Assembly (NCBI RefSeq): GCF_001577835.2
Contig: NC_029529.1
Location: 7,194,157 to 7,258,156, forward strand
Direction of reading: 5' to 3'
Length of the DNA: 64,000 bases
Source: Coturnix japonica
Lineage: Eukaryota > Chordata > Aves > Galliformes > Phasianidae
Shown piece by piece: positions 35,701 through 51,300 of this stretch (its first letter is position 1; every line of letters starts with the position of its first letter). The notes beneath the pieces are model-generated. The model searched no databases, was not told the DNA's origin, and saw only the letters and a list, made by a program, of their open reading frames with translations. Position numbers and translations under genes: made by a program.

Positions 35701-38700
35701 CGTGAATCCAATTTCCTCTTTATTCACTTATCGATGAAGTGTGATGTAGATCTGCTACAGAAAGTAAAGGTCTGCTGGTATGTGATCAGATGAATTATGA
35801 AGGAGGCAAGTGTGAGAGCTGAGCTTTGTGCTTTGAGATGGCTTTCATATGAACACTATGGTATGTCTCCCCAGACTTAAAAATGCTTCTTTGTATACCA
35901 TGAACTTCCTGAGAATGTGCATCCAGAAAACCAAAGAAAAATCAATTAATTTGATTCTTCACAATTATTCTTCTTGTTTGTTATGGGTATATGACTCCCA
36001 GTGTTATCTTCAAGCATGAGGAAGAAACCTGCTGTGAAGGTGGTGGTTGTGTTGTTTTAAGCAATCTAATCATGTCTTAAATTAATGCAAGGCCTGTAAA
36101 ATGTTGTTCCTCTCATTCTCATCGGTTATTGCAGCATAGTATTATGTGGGATTTAGCCAGGGCTTGATACATTTGTTCTTGAAGTAGCTACTGTATCTTT
36201 GGAGAATAACAGGTACTCTCAGCAGTGCCTGTTACTGTATTTTTTCCTTGGGTCTGTTAATACATCATGCAGGCTACATTGTATGAATTTCTGTTCATGG
36301 TTCTGTTTCCCACTGTTGTGGAGGTCAGGCCAGTTGAGGTAGAACAGAAGAATTCTCTTTTCTGTGCTTGCCACTTCACTAACGCTTAATCTTGAAATGT
36401 ATTATCAGGACCCAATTGTTAAAGTTGTTGCTCTTTTCTTTCAACCAGTGCCATTTCTGTTAGTACATCTTGTTAGAATTTTCTTACTGTTTTTTTGGGG
36501 GGGAGCTGGTTTTGTGCAGTGCTTCAGTCCATGCTCACCTTCTGCTGTTAGAGAGGTTTCAAGTGACGCTGCATGAAGATGGGCATAACTGTGTGTGGGT
36601 AGGTCAGATTTGTTTAATCAGGTGGTCGACATAACAGTCTGGTCAAATGACCAAAAAGAAACAAAAAAGTAGCCCACACTTTATATTACAGTGCTTTTGA
36701 AAAGTTGCGTGGCTATTCATAAAAACAGTGTGCTTATAAACTCAGAACTCCTGAGATCAAAAAATTTCACTCCAGATGGGATGACTTGTCCTCAGATCCT
36801 TTTTCAGAACTAAGCTGTAGTAAGGTTCCTGTTGTAATTGAAATGGAAACTTTCAGTCTGAGCTTTTAAATGTATTTATCAGTAGCCATTTATGAGTATT
36901 CAAAACAAACTCGATCAGAATGTATGGGTTTTGACAGATAGCTTGGCTTTAAGCAGTTCTGTTGGCTACTAGTTTGTTTCTTCAAGGCAGATGGGGCTGA
37001 TGGACAATTCTTGGGGTTATAAGCTGGATGTCAAGTTTTGTTAATATTTACATGTTGTTTGAACAGTTGCTGATGCCGCTCTGTACAGCATAACACCAAA
37101 CACTAATCTTCTCTAATAATGGTGTGTGTTTAATGCTTTATTTTATTACTACAAGTAATTAACACTTGGCGTTGGGTTTGTTTTTTGAAGTGATTGTCTT
37201 ACAATGTTTCTCAAAGTGTTTTTTGTAGAAAAACCGTCATGTTGTCCAGACAAAGTATCTTTAGCATCTTTGTAACCTAGCACAGTTTCTAATGAGTGCC
37301 TAATTTGCTAGGCTTTTTAAAAAATGGCTTTGTATAGTACCTAAAGGCAGTTGATGCTGTTTTTGTTTCAAAACAAACGTTTGGTGTGCCTTCCTTATCA
37401 GACTTTTTGATGAGGTGCTTTAACTCCATGCTTTGAGCTCGTTTCTATGCAGAGAAATAAGGAATGGCGCTGGGAATGGTATTATTTAATGTCTTTGTAG
37501 GCAACGTGAACAGTGGGATTGAATGCACCCTCAGCAGGTTTTCAGATGACACTGAGCTGGGTGGTGCAGTTGACATGCTAGCAAGAAGGGATGCTATTCA
37601 GAGGGACCAGGGCAGAGTTGAGAGATGAGCCTGTGCCAACCTTATGGAATTCAACAAGGTCAAGTGCAAGAGCAATTCCAAGGATGGATACAGATTGGGC
37701 AGAGAATGACTTGAAAGCAGCTCTGAGGAGAAGGACATGAGCCAGCAGTGTGTGCTTGCAGCCCTGAAGACCAACCATATCCTGGATTACATTAAGAGAA
37801 GTTTGACCAGAAGGTGAAGGGGGGTGATTCTGTGCTACTATTCTGCTCCTGTGAGACCCCACCAGGAGTAGCGTCCAGTTCTGCAGCCTGCAGCACAAGA
37901 AGACAGTTGAGCTGTTGGAGTGGGCCCAGAAGAGGGCCACGAAGATGATCAGAGGGCTGTAGCACCACCTCCCTTATGAGTTGATGCTGGGAGACCTGGA
38001 GTTCTTCAGCCTGGAAAAGAGAAGTCTCCAGGGGGGGCTTAAGTGGCCTTCCAGCACCTGAAGGGGGCTTACAGGAAAGATGATGAACTTTTAAAGAGCA
38101 TGTAGCAACAGGACTAGAGGAAATGGTTTTAAACTGGAATAGGGTAGATTTAGACTAGACAACAAGGAATAAATTATTTAATTTGAGGATAGTGATCTGC
38201 TGGAACAGGTTGTGGGTGCTCCCTCCCTGGAAGTGTTCAGGGCCAGCCTGAGTGGGACTGTGAGCAACCTGGTGTAGAGGGAGGTGTCCCGGCTTAGAGC
38301 TAGACGATCTTAAAGGTCCCTTCCAACCCAAAACATTCAATGATTCTGTGATGCAGTGTTTTGATAGAACAATTGATGCTCACTGTAGATTGAGAGCACA
38401 CAATCTGTTATTGTTCTGGGTTGCCTTCGTTCCTGGCATTCATTCTGGTGTAGCCATGTAGAGAGGATACAAAAGGAATGCTGATGTTGAAGATTTAACT
38501 TACTGACATGGATCACATGATAATCGTTATGCCCTCTGCAAGCTGTTCCTGGAAGGAATTGGAGTATAATAAGTGCTACCTGTTCTGTGTTCTCTGAGCT
38601 AAAAGGTAAGACTTGTTATCTGATTCAGTGTTTCTTTGTATCTTAAGTCATGTTTCTTGTTGCTGAGTTACCATGTTTTTGCCTGAATTCTCATTTTTAG

Positions 38701-41700
38701 ATATTGTGAGGAATGATTTGAGGATACACCTTCAGAGCCACCCAAGTATCTGACCTGATGGAATATGCTGGTACCTCCAGGGTGTGCTGCTCACTAGCCT
38801 TTGAAGTGGAGGCTGTCACAAATAGGTATTGGAAAACCTGGAGAAGGTAAATATTTTCATTTTGGGATGAGGGAGATAACACCAATGGAAAAGTAGTACA
38901 TAATGTCTGTTAATTGCCCTTTCTTGCTCTGTTTTTCAGATACAAGATCTGTGTTGCATTCAGTTGCTACATCTTGTCAACCCTCTGAAAAAGCAATGTG
39001 CTATGAAAAGAAATATAACTGTCTATCTGTTCATCTTTTCACTTTGCATTTTACAAATAAACCCTTAGAATAATCCAGACTTCTAATGGTTAATTTCTGA
39101 GCAATATGAAATAAGCTTCAGTTTCAGAATTACCTCCTTGTATGACAATATTAAATAATTTATAGACATTTTGAGCCAAACCGGTGTAACATACTCTGTC
39201 TTTAGCAGAATCACAGTACTGATAAAGAAATAGTCTTATCTATAAAACCCCAAACCAGCTGTCTGATGAAAGCAATCACTTTCTCTCAATATGAAATAAA
39301 ATCTTTTTCTGTCCGTGCAATTAGGGAGGGATAAATAGATGGGCTCCCTGTTTTTATTTGAAGATTAATGTTTTAATTTGGACTATGAATCTTGGATTCA
39401 TAGAGCTTTCTGTATTAAGGAGTTATGTGTAGAGATGCAAGAGCTGTGATTGGAAGAGCTACCATGACACTTGTGGAGGAGATCATACGCTGCATCGTAT
39501 AGTATATGTTTTAAAAGCCTCTAAGGCTTCATTTGCAAGTGAAAAGGTTTAATTCATAGGCATCCCAGATTGGTGCTGTGTTGCTTTCTGGATTAGGTAA
39601 TTTATGAGGCAGGCTTTCCTGATGTAGAGCATATGTGTTTATGCTGACTTGTCTGTCTAAAAGTCTCTGAACTTAGCAGGGTTTAGCTTAACACTCATGA
39701 CATATGCTACCCAGTAATTACATGCAGTGTGACTTCTGTTGAATTGCAGGTGATTCTGATTTTTGTAGTCTTGTGCTCTCTGAAGCCACAAGGCTAAGAC
39801 GGTTGGTCTCTTTATTAAACAAAAATTACAGGAGCTCAGTCTAGTCAGGTAACCAGGTGTCTCTACAGGTATTCAGTCTCTTGGGTTTTGTTTTGTTTTT
39901 CTCCTGGAAGTTGTTGATTTTTGGTTTGTTCCTTAATGTTTATGTAATACCAGTGGCAAGAAGACTTTGCTTCTCCTAGTTGGTTTCCTAGTTCTTTATA
40001 TTCAGATATTAGACTAACTTTTTCGTGTTTCTCCTCATTATTTATTAGTTCTTGTATCATATTTTGACTTGTAGTGATGTTTCAGTGGAGACAAAAGCAA
40101 TATCTTAGCTGTTTTCCGATTTACCAAAAGATGTGGATTGCTTTATGTACCTTTTTGCTGAATGTGTTGTTTGTTCCCCCCATCCCCATCTTTACTTTTA
40201 TACGGCTATTCTTTCTTTTTAAACTTCTGGGTTTTGAGGATCAATGCATGTATGAACTGATGTTCGTGGGCTTTTCTTCCTCCTTCAGAATGATGTTGGC
40301 AGCTGTAGAATACTTAGATATGTCAGTGCTGCTTGTTTGTTTACCTCTTTGCTGTTTGTTGCTCTAGGGTAGCCTGAGCTGACTAGAGTTGATTAATTCA
40401 AGTTCTAATATTAGAATCTACTACATATGTGTTTTTTACTGTATTTCAATTAAAGAGCCATTTATTGTATCTACATCGTGTTGGTTGTTGAGCAGTTGTG
40501 TTTGTGCTCAGCAATCACTACAGTTTCTGTAGAGAAGGGTGCAATCTAGTTTTAATTCCAGTTGCTGTGAATCTTTATGCAGGGTCTCTTTAGAGTAGAA
40601 GGAAATATGATTCAGTTGGGCTGTAAGAAAGTTAAAGTAACTTGTGACCATTGATTCTTTGGATAATGTGGGGGAAGTGCCAGCTAAAATAACAGTGTAC
40701 TACAGCACCTGTATTTTAATGTTTATGTGTTGTTTTCATAATAGAACATCAATATATTTCCTTTTCTTCAACTATGAGAATGCTGTGTAGCTAATTCTGA
40801 GGAAGGACGTAGTTCTCTGATGGAGTTAGTGAACTTTTCACAAAGATAAATCTTCTCCCATCAGTCTTCAACTCTTGATGCAAATTTAACATCCTTGTGT
40901 CCTCCCAAAAGCTTTATGGAGTGTACCAAGCAGCTGTCAGTAGTAGCAGGCTTCCTACCAGACTGTTATGTCATAAAGCTCAAACAGGTTCTGAGAAACT
41001 GCTACCTGACCCTGATCTACCCTATCACTTTAGTTGCAATCCTTAGAAACATCCCAAAGAAGCAGTAGATACTGTGTTCAAGTAGGTTGTGGGCATTTTG
41101 GAAAGAAAATGCTTCTTGGAAGATAGTGTTTACAGTAGATGCACAATAATAGTTCTCTTTTAAACAACAGTAGTTTATATTTATGTAAGTTATTGGGCAT
41201 GAACAAAATGAAATTGTAGTTCTCCTGTGTTTGACTTTGTTACCTTAGTCTGAATTTAGATGCCTAATATGTTTATGAATGTTTGGAATGCTACTAAATG
41301 AGTAAATTAAATGTGTTTTTGAAACGGAGCAGTAAATAATGGTTAATTTTGGGGCAGGTGAGTTAAGCCTTAAGCAGTGATTGAATGTAAGACCAATTCC
41401 CTTCTCAGGTGGGTTCTGATAAAAGTGCAGGAAATTATTCTGACTCAAATTGAAATTCATGAGCTATTGATCTTGTTGAACAAGATGAGAAAGGTCACAG
41501 ACTAGGTCAAGATTGTATAATACACCTGTTCTGAGGTTAGGAGATCTTCATCAAGTCATTGCTTTGTTCTGCTCACAGTATGTTTGAATGCTGAGAGTGA
41601 GAATCCATGTTGAGCTACAGTGTCAATATTCTTAAGTGTTTCTTCTGCACTGTTTCAGTATTTTTTTGCCAGGGGAAGTTGAGCAGAACTCTCATTATCT

Positions 41701-44700
41701 GTGCTCCTGGCCAATTTCAAATAAAACAGTTGAAGCAGATGTTTGACAAATGGAGGTATATTAGCAACGGGAAGAGAAACCAGCTTGACTAGTTTGCTTC
41801 GTCTTACTGCACAAAGCTGATGAAAGTGTACCAAATAATGATTTCCTTTGTATGTTTCAAGGATTGATATTTGGAATGGCTCTTCTCATATTTGCTGTTT
41901 TCTGGGCTGCATCTCTTTCTGTGTCTTAGAATTGGGAAGTCTGTATGAGATTAAATACTGTAATCTCCTTTGTTTTAAAGGGTCGAAACAGAGATTGTTG
42001 GGGTTTTCTTTAAAGTATTTCCAATTATTAGAGTCCTCCTTCTGATCTGCCTTTTGCATGCATCTTATTGGTGCTTTCTCTCTTCTCCCTGACCCTTCCC
42101 TATCTTAATGGAAGATAGTACTTGTAGAAAAAGTGAGATTCCAATTGAAAACCTCTGTGATACATGCAAAATGCATCCTTTGCCTATTATAGTTTTCATG
42201 GCTTACTTTTTCGGTTATGATTCATTGTAGCATTTATCTATAAATGTTACTGGTGACTATAAGTGTCAATTTACCCTTACCTTGTAGAAGTTTCAGGAGA
42301 ACTACCACTTCTTAGGATGAACTGATGGGTCTGTCATTAACCATGAAATAAACTTTAAAAATTGTTATTCTTAGGGAAATGTACCTGAAAATTTGACACT
42401 GCGCTGTTGTGGAGGTTTTTTTGAGTCTGAAATAACTGTCTTCTTGAATTAAAACTTTGAGATTTTTGGCTATGTGGATGTTTGTGGTGTGACCTAAGCA
42501 GTGTCTCTATTGGAAATGGCAGCTTTTATTTTGTTAAATGTGTGAATACTTACATTCCCTCCTAAAGACATCTTCATTATAGTCCTTTAAAACAGGAAAG
42601 AATTCAAACAGAGTGCAGATGTGTGAGATAATAATTTGAAGGTATGGGCTAATAGTTTTGTTTCTCTTTTCAGTATGATGCTGTTCCAATCCAGTCTAGT
42701 GTGGTGTTATGTTCCTGTCCATCCCCATCAATGGTGAGGAACCAAGCAGATTCCAGCACTCCATCTGTCATTTCCACCTGTGGCAGCAGACAGGGATCTA
42801 ACATGGAGAGCACCACAGCTGAATCAAGGTCTAGTTCAAACTCCTTGCCACAACATACAGGACAGCAGCCTCCACAGCCTCGAAAGAAACGACCTGATGA
42901 CTTTAAATTTGGGAGAATTCTGGGTGAAGGATCTTTTTCAACGGTAACTTTGCTTTTTATAAAAGGTTTTTCTTGTTATTCTGCCAGATATCTTAGATAA
43001 ACTTCAAAATTTCATGCCCAGATGATTACTAAGATTAAATCTAGAGATAACTTGAAGAGTAAACGAGCAGGATGTAGGGGTGCTGATTTGTTTTTTTCCA
43101 AGTCTTTTTTTTTTTTTAAACTGATTAGAAGTTGTGTAGTATTCTGATGACTCTATGCTTTGATTTTTGGGAGGCATTGCTTTCTAATGTAAGATTTTGA
43201 CAGCTTAATGTGTTGTGTTAAAGTTTCATGATGTCAAGAATTTGAAATTGTGCTAAGAGCCTGTCATGGAGTGAAGTTCTACCCAGTATCCTGTCTGTGA
43301 TGAGAGCCAAGGCCAGGTGCTTAGGAAAGGACATAAGAGCGATACTTGCTATTTTTTCTCAGCCTGTAGTGTTGTGGCCCTCAAGGACTTGAAGAGCCAT
43401 AGTTATTATCCCTTTATTCAGCAGGCTTAAATAGATTGACATTAACCTACTTTTGGCATCCATGGTGTTGCACAAGAATGAATTGCTTAAGTAATTGTAT
43501 TAAAGAACTCATAAAGCAATTAATTCTTCATTCTGTAGTTGCCCCAGTTAAAGTCAGTGAGTAATATTTCTTTATCTTTTTCATATCAGTCATTTGTTAT
43601 ATACCTTTTGTTTGGGGTGTCTTTTTGGGGAGGTTGCATGAGGGTGGTGTTTTCATTTTTTGTTATACAGTGTACTGGTATTTAGGAAGAAGGCCTCTGG
43701 TAGTCATCAGGAGTAATTTGTACTTACTGCAAAATTTGGAATCCACAGGTTTCCCTAAAGATATCAGAATTGTTCCTTCTTGGACATGCTGGAACATGCT
43801 TGTTCAGTCTGCTTCTGTTAGACATTTGTATTTCTGCTTTTGTTCTCTGTATCTTAACACCATGTTGCCAGTAGAACAGAGAAACTTGTGTGGCCTAGTC
43901 CAGACTCTGAATCTATGTGTAGTGTTATTAATAGTGCTGTCTGCAGGACTGTGAATGTGATGGTCCCTTTGTACGCACCATTGGTGGGACCACACCTAAA
44001 ATATTGTGTTCAGTTACTGGCCCCTCACTAAGAGAAGGATACGGTCTTGCTTGACATGTGCAGAAAAAAGCAACAAAGCTGATGAAGGAGCTAGAGAATA
44101 AGACTTGTGAGGAACAGCTGAGGGAATTAGGTTTGTTTAGTCTGGAGGAAAGGAGATGGTGAGCAATGCAGTCTCACTCAGCATTGCTCTCTCCTTTCAC
44201 TTTGGAATAATTGACCTAAAGTAGGGCCCTGTTTAGAATGTTGGTTTTTTTTTTACTAGGTGCATAAAATTTTATATTAGGAGTATGTTGCAGTATTTTT
44301 GATTACTCTGCAATAACTGATTTATTGAGTTAGGAAGCCGTCATGAGATGAGCACATGCTTACATCTTTTCCTGATTGCGTTTGTGGCAGTTTATTTTGT
44401 ATTAGCAGTAGTCTAAATACAGACTTGCAGATAAACAGCAATGTTTACTGTATGCCTTCAGTGAATGATTACATTATATTCATTATACATTGTATCTCCT
44501 ATGGCAACAGGTTGTGTTGGCTCGAGAATTGGCAACTTCTAGAGAATATGCCAGTAAGTATTAATCCTTAACTTTTAATAATACTGTATGAATGCTGTCT
44601 GATGACAGAGTATCCATTCAAAAAAACATAATTAGTGTTTTAATGATAATCCTAACTAACAATAAGCCTCACAACCAAACCACAAATTACTTAATGAACT

Positions 44701-45284
44701 TAACTGTTGTATCTCCTGTGTTTTTCACTCTATTTTTTTTTTTTTTCATTAAGTTAAAATTCTAGAAAAGCGTCATATCATAAAAGAAAACAAGGTGCCA
44801 TACGTGACACGAGAGAGAGATGTCATGTCCCGCCTGGATCATCCTTTTTTTGTGAAACTCTACTTCACCTTTCAGGATGATGAAAAGCTGTGTATCCTTT
44901 GAATTCTAAAGCTTTTACATTATTTGTCATGAGAATCCTCAGTTTTGTTTCCTTTGAAACATTGTTCAACAGGAATTGTGAGATAAACTTTCGAGGTATT
45001 TAAAATACCTTAGACAGATGGTTGCAACACAACTTGTTTCAGTCATGCTTTTGATATAAATTAAGCAAGAATGGTAAGTGGAGGTTCTATCTGTAGGCAG
45101 TTATATATGGAGATGAAATTAATTATTCAGGTGACTATCTGGAAAAATTACTGACTTAATCTCCTATATGGTCTTTGGTATGCTAAGAAACTGGAACCTT
45201 TTTCCTAGATCTTTAATACATACAGTCACACATTGTTTTGTGTTGCTACTATATAAAGCTTCTAATCAACCACTTTCATTTTCT

Positions 45285-45332
<48 letters not shown>

Positions 45333-48300
45333 TTTATATATAAATTTTCAATAGAGTGTGGGATGTTTTGTTTTACCATGTTTTAATGCTAGACCTTAAC
45401 TTCCTAACATTTAGATTTTGGGCTTAGCTATGCCAAAAATGGCGAGCTGCTAAAGTATATACGCAAAATTGGCTCATTTGATGAGACCTGTACCAGGTTT
45501 TATACTGCTGAAATTGTATCAGCCCTGGAGTATTTGCATGGGAAAGGAATTATTCACAGGTAAGTAGTAGATGGTGGCTGGCAAAAAGCTGGCTGATCAT
45601 AATTCAAATAGCACTGGTACTTTTCTTATTTCTATTTAAAAAGTATTTTCTTAAAACTTTTCAGTGAAAAAGTTGGGAGTAGAATCTATAGGGGCTGGAT
45701 GTGCTGTTGTTTGGTTAAATTAAGTTTTGCACTTCTTGCCTACCTGTGAGTAAGCAGGCCTAGATGATCTCACTGCCATAACGGTCTGTCAGATACGACC
45801 TAAATTATGGCTTGGGATTTATTTTGTTGAAGAAGTACACAGTAGTTCAGTTTTGTGCTCAACTTTTCATTACCAAATCAGTGTAGGAAAAATGGTAACA
45901 AATGGACTTGGCAAAATCTGTTAGCAATACTCTAAGTCAAGGAATAGTCTACGCAGTAATGTTTACAGAATGTCTACATCATTTGTGGTGACATGCATGC
46001 AAAACTGCAGACCATTTTGCAATGTTAATTTGTGTGCTGTTTTGAGTATGAAAATTTGCATTTTCCAGGGACCTAAAGCCGGAGAACATCTTGCTAAATG
46101 AAGATATGCACATTCAAATAACAGACTTTGGTACAGCGAAAGTATTATCTGCAGATAGCAGACAAGGTATGTCGTGTTTGTCGTTGTGCAACACAAAATT
46201 CAGAGCAGTTAAGTGGGAAGATATCTGCAAAAATCAAGTCCAGCTTCTGTAGCTACCTATATGAACGTAGTCAGCTGTCCTTTGTAAATGTAGTTATACT
46301 GTGTTCATCAAAATGTCCTTAACTCTTATCTATAAAAGAAACCACTGAATATATTGAAACAAATAGTTTGACTCAGCTGAAACAGTAAGCTGTTACTTTG
46401 TGCCTATGTAGTGAAGCCATGGTGGCTGTTTAAGCTACTCAGATGTGAAGATTATGGAACTCCTGTGTCACTGGTTGCTTAATATTAAGCTATGAATTAA
46501 TGGTACTGCAAACTATACCTGATAAAGAAAGAACTGTTTCTCATTCTCCAAATTGGATAAATGTGATTTTGTACTGAGATTTAGTCAGCTCGCATTGGTG
46601 GCATTTATACCATAAATGAATGTCTAGCTTCTCAAACCAAGTAGATTTCACTGAGATAAAGTGAGTTGTCTCTGTCCAGGTTCTGTGCTTGGGTGGAGAG
46701 AGGCAATTTCTGTGTTAGTTTATTCTTGAAGCATTGCACAGTTTTCACTAGTTTACCTTTTGAAGTTTTTTTATGGATGGGGTGGGAGGAATTTGGTTTT
46801 TCCACAAGTATGCTTCTTCATACTTCTTATGCTTCTTAACTCTTTTCAATTTTCTTCGTAGCACGGGCAAATTCATTTGTAGGGACGGCACAGTATGTTT
46901 CTCCAGAACTGCTGACAGAAAAATCTGCCTGTAAAAGGTGAGGACTGTACTGTATTTTAGAACTTTGCTTACTCTGTCAGTATGCCATCCAGTGGAAGAT
47001 GGATGGGAAGTGTAACTTAGTATTTTGAAGGCGGAAGATAGTATAGGAGTTTCAAATGTTGTTCGTTTTTGGTTTGTTTGTTCTTTTTAGCAAGTATTAC
47101 TACTTATCTGAGTGCTGGCTTCTTCATCTTATCTCTGAGTCCTGCAAGCTTGGTGTTGTCAGAAGGGAGTGAGAATCTTCATCAATACCTTTATTATCCA
47201 GAGTCCTTCTTTTTAATTCTTTTTTCATATAAGATGGCTCTAGCATGGTGATTCCTGATGGAAAAAATACTGAATGTCACGTTATGTCAGCTAAGGAAAA
47301 AAGCTATAGGTGTCATGGACATGTATTGTATTTTGATTAACTTCCAGTATTTTGTGAAGCTGTATTTGAGGTTTTCAGTGGTTTAAATCTATTCTCTGTG
47401 CTCGGACTCTCATTAAACTTTTTTTAAAGCATGTTTGTTTTTGTTTTTTTCCCTTTCTTTTGAAGCTCTGATCTTTGGGCTCTGGGATGTATAATATATC
47501 AGCTTGTAGCTGGATTGCCTCCATTCAGAGCTGGGTAAGAGACTTAGACTACTTTTTTATATGTAAATCAGAAGTATATTGACTTGATGTTGGCATTAGC
47601 TTTATCACCAATTCTGAAGTACAACTTTCCATGGTGCATTTATGGTGCTATTATCACGTCTGCTTTAATTTGTGTAATGTAGATTTCCTTTTAGAGATCA
47701 TGGAGGTGGTAAGATTAATTTGTTCCTTAGAGATTCCTTAATTTATCCTAGGATTTCAAATGTAGTTTATATTCTAACTATGCCTCCATGAGAAGGCTAT
47801 TCTGCACCCCTCTGTGTTGAGCCATGTGACCTTTTTCTGTTGTTTTTCAAGTATCTCATACTTCCAGAAGCATGTAGTACTACTTCTAAGGTACTTAAGG
47901 ACACGGTTTTATATGTACTTCTAACACTTCCCTCATGTTTAGTACTTGTCCAGATCATACACTGTTAAGGTAAAATAACTGTGAAGAACCAATAACTAGC
48001 TAAATATTTTCCTCTTTTGCAGAAATGAGTATTTGATATTCCAGAAGATAATAAAATTGGAATATGACTTTCCAGAAAAATTTTTTCCCAAGGCAAAAGA
48101 CCTTGTAGAAAAACTATTGGTAAATATTTCTTGCTGTTAAATGATTTGATTGCATTAGAATCATTCAGCTTAGTATGTATTTCTGTTTTTCTGACTTTCT
48201 ATGATATTCAGTTGCAAGCTAAGTCCAGTAAGAACAGCTGAGAATGATTGTGTGTGTCTTGGAAGTCAACATCAATTACTGAGCAGCACTTACTTTTGTG

Positions 48301-51300
48301 CCTGAATTATAAAGCACGGGCTAGGGAATGTCTTTCAGTGGAAATAAATGGTTCTAAAAACTATGCATAGCATAACTTAAGATTCAAACGCTTGTTTATG
48401 TAGTACCCAGGTTAATTGGTGAGTTGCAATATGTATCATTTAATTGAAAACAGCATTCTATACATGGTAGGAAAAATATATTCCTTAAAATGTGCATCAA
48501 TTTTTACCCTGCATTTTAGAGCAGCTGATGAATGTCTTGTATTAAAATCAACCAAAGATTTACTCTGCACATGAATATTTGATAGAGAGGAAGAAAGAAT
48601 GATTAGTCTCATCAGTGAGATACTGCAGTGACACTACATTGAATATGCAGAGAACATTTTGTGTGATGGAAGCTTCTTGAAATTGGATTGTGTAGACTAT
48701 TAAGGAGAAAATACTATGCTGTTTGTAACTGGTGGTGAGGGCAACTGCTCTGTGGTCCTGTGTCCAACTAATTTTTTGAGCAAGCCAGTGCCTCACTGGT
48801 AAGGTGCAGGATGCATCAACATCCTCAAAACTGCTGGCTTTGGTTGTTTGAGAGGTTAGTGTTTGGCACCAGCTGGAGCTATTCTGCGTCACTGGAATAT
48901 GAAGTTATATATTTAGGTATGTTATATATTAGAATGTGATGTCATACTTATGTGAACCATGCTCCATCAGGCGTTCTCAGTGTGTTTGCTTGGTTTTATT
49001 CCATCTCTATGAAGAAACAGAGCTAAAAAAAAATTCTGTGGGCCCAAATGTGTGCTCATTTAGCTAGCTATGTGAGCTGATCTAATGCAAAATTGTGCTA
49101 ACAAGATGTACTGACAAAACATCTTATTATAAGCAGTCTCTTTATATTCTGTATGTATGCCTAGGGCAGTAAGACCAACTAATTTTAAGTTTTCAGTGTT
49201 GCTATGCAAATATGAATTATGCTTACCTCTTTCTTGTCATCATTTTAATGCCTGCTAAGTTCACTGTAATTTATTCAGGTTCTAGATGCTACCAAAAGAT
49301 TAGGCTGTGAAGAAATGGAAGGATATGGACCTCTTAAGGCTCACCCTTTCTTTGAATCCATTGTGTGGGAGAACTTACATCTTCAGACACCGCCGAAACT
49401 TACAGCATACTTACCTGCCATGTCAGAGGATGATGAAGACTGTTATGGAAATGTATGTTCATCTATATCCATCTATATATTCAAGTCTGATGCTACCTGG
49501 GCTTTCATTAAAGCAAACAATTGCTGGTCAGAATTTGAGCTAGTCAACATTTTTCATGTTTTCTGATGAAGTGAGTGTTTGGAGGGCTGGCAAAAGTCTT
49601 TGCTTACTTTTGACCAAGTGTGCTCTTCTGGTGTTGAGGTGTTGTGGATTTCTTGGGTTTTTTTTGGGGGGGAGGGGGGTGAGGGTGACGATATACCTGT
49701 TGGTCTGTACAAAGTAGGCTGACTTTTTTTCCAAAAGCCAAAGTGTGCGCAATTTAAAAGTAGCTCCAAATATTCAGTGCACAATCAACTTTTAAACTAA
49801 ACAGACTCTTAATTTTTTTTTTTTTCCCCACATTTTTCTTTCTTTAGTATGACAATCTCCTCAGTCAGTTTGGTTGTATGCAAGTTTCTGGATCTGCCTC
49901 TTCACATTCACTGTCTGTCCCAGAGTCCAGTACCCCACAGACATCAGGAGGCAACATTGAGCAGTATATTCATGATCTGGACAACAATTCCTTTGAGTTA
50001 GACTTACAATTTTCTGAAGATGAAAAGAGATTACTTCTGGCAAAACAAGCTGGTGGGAATCCTTGGTAAGATGTGTGAATGTAGCTCATTTGTTGCACTG
50101 CAGTGAGCAACCAAGAAAAATTACCATAATACAAATCAGTGTTTGTCATCCTTCAGCAAAGTATTAATTACTAGGTTTTTTTTCTTAATTTCTCTTTTTA
50201 AAGTAATAACAGCAATAACCCCTTAGTTTCTCAAGTTGTGAGTTTAGAATAGATAGAAATAACACTATACCAATATGAAGAAGTTCTTCCTCTACTGAGT
50301 CCTACAGCTAGAAGAAATTTTGACTTTCTTACAGTTTGCATAAGATTTTGTAATTATACTATCCTGTTGAGCTAAGCAAAATGTGTCTAGACTTTGTATT
50401 CATTAGCATTTCTCTTTACTCTTGGTAAGGTTTTCTCATTTGTGACTTTTTTTCATGCCAGATTTTAGGAAAAAAAGCCTTTTGGTGTAAAATGAGGAAG
50501 AGGCCGACGTTCATCTATTGAAATTGTTCAGGACTTTTTGGAGGGAAAGCACTTGAGAGAGGGAAATGGAAACTTGCTTAGTAATAATAGTAGCAATGAT
50601 AATTAAAATTGTTTCTCTGAAAAAACTACTTCTGGAGTAAGTGTTTTCTTTTTTTCTTTTTAAGGCATCAGTTTGTAGAAAATAACTTAATCCTAAAAAT
50701 GGGCCCCGTGGACAAAAGAAAGGTAAGAGCTTTTCTTAATCCCCTGTAATAAGAATCAGTTATCACATTCACAACAAAGATGAGGAACCTGTTTTAGAAC
50801 TTATCTAACCTTGTCAAATTGTTTTTGTTTTTAAGATATAATATTTTCAGTTTCCTGTGGTGTCCTTTCAGTTTTTGGGAAATACTAAAAGTAAATGTGA
50901 TAGTGATATTTTCATGTTGAGACTGTAGTGAACTTTCCTTCTACCCCCTTCTACTGGTCTGATACAGTCCATTAAAAACTTAGTCTTGATGCACATCTGC
51001 ATGTGGATTGAGTCAATAGTATCAGAAGATAAAATACAAGCTCACTGTTCTTGGCTGTGTTATTTTTCCTACATCTGACTAGTTTCTATATCTTGAGAGA
51101 GGTAAGCATGACATTAGAACTACTATAAGTATTAACTTAAATGTGGTACAGAGGAACACTGATAGCCTGTGTCAGGTTTCCAGGAATGTAGGTTGTCTTT
51201 CAGGTAAGTTTTTCCCTGTTTGTATCTTATTTTGCCAAGAAAATCCCTACTGGATTTGTGTGCCAGAATCTTTGACAGAGATGCTCTGCTTCAATCTGTA

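Larger units (their letters stand above)
32239..42673 (+). other. PDPK1: PDPK1 intron 1 (10.4 kb)
   Basis: Long first intron between the 24-nt first coding exon and the exon starting TATGATGCTG. It holds a TA/TG microsatellite (33741-33793) and a roughly 0.9-kb sense CR1 piece (about 37455-38353). No other gene was recognised in it on either strand. Confidence 0.85.

Noticed and set aside
45168-45386. Open frame with a long IYIYIY stretch
   Set aside because: It is a translation of the AT microsatellite in PDPK1 intron 4.
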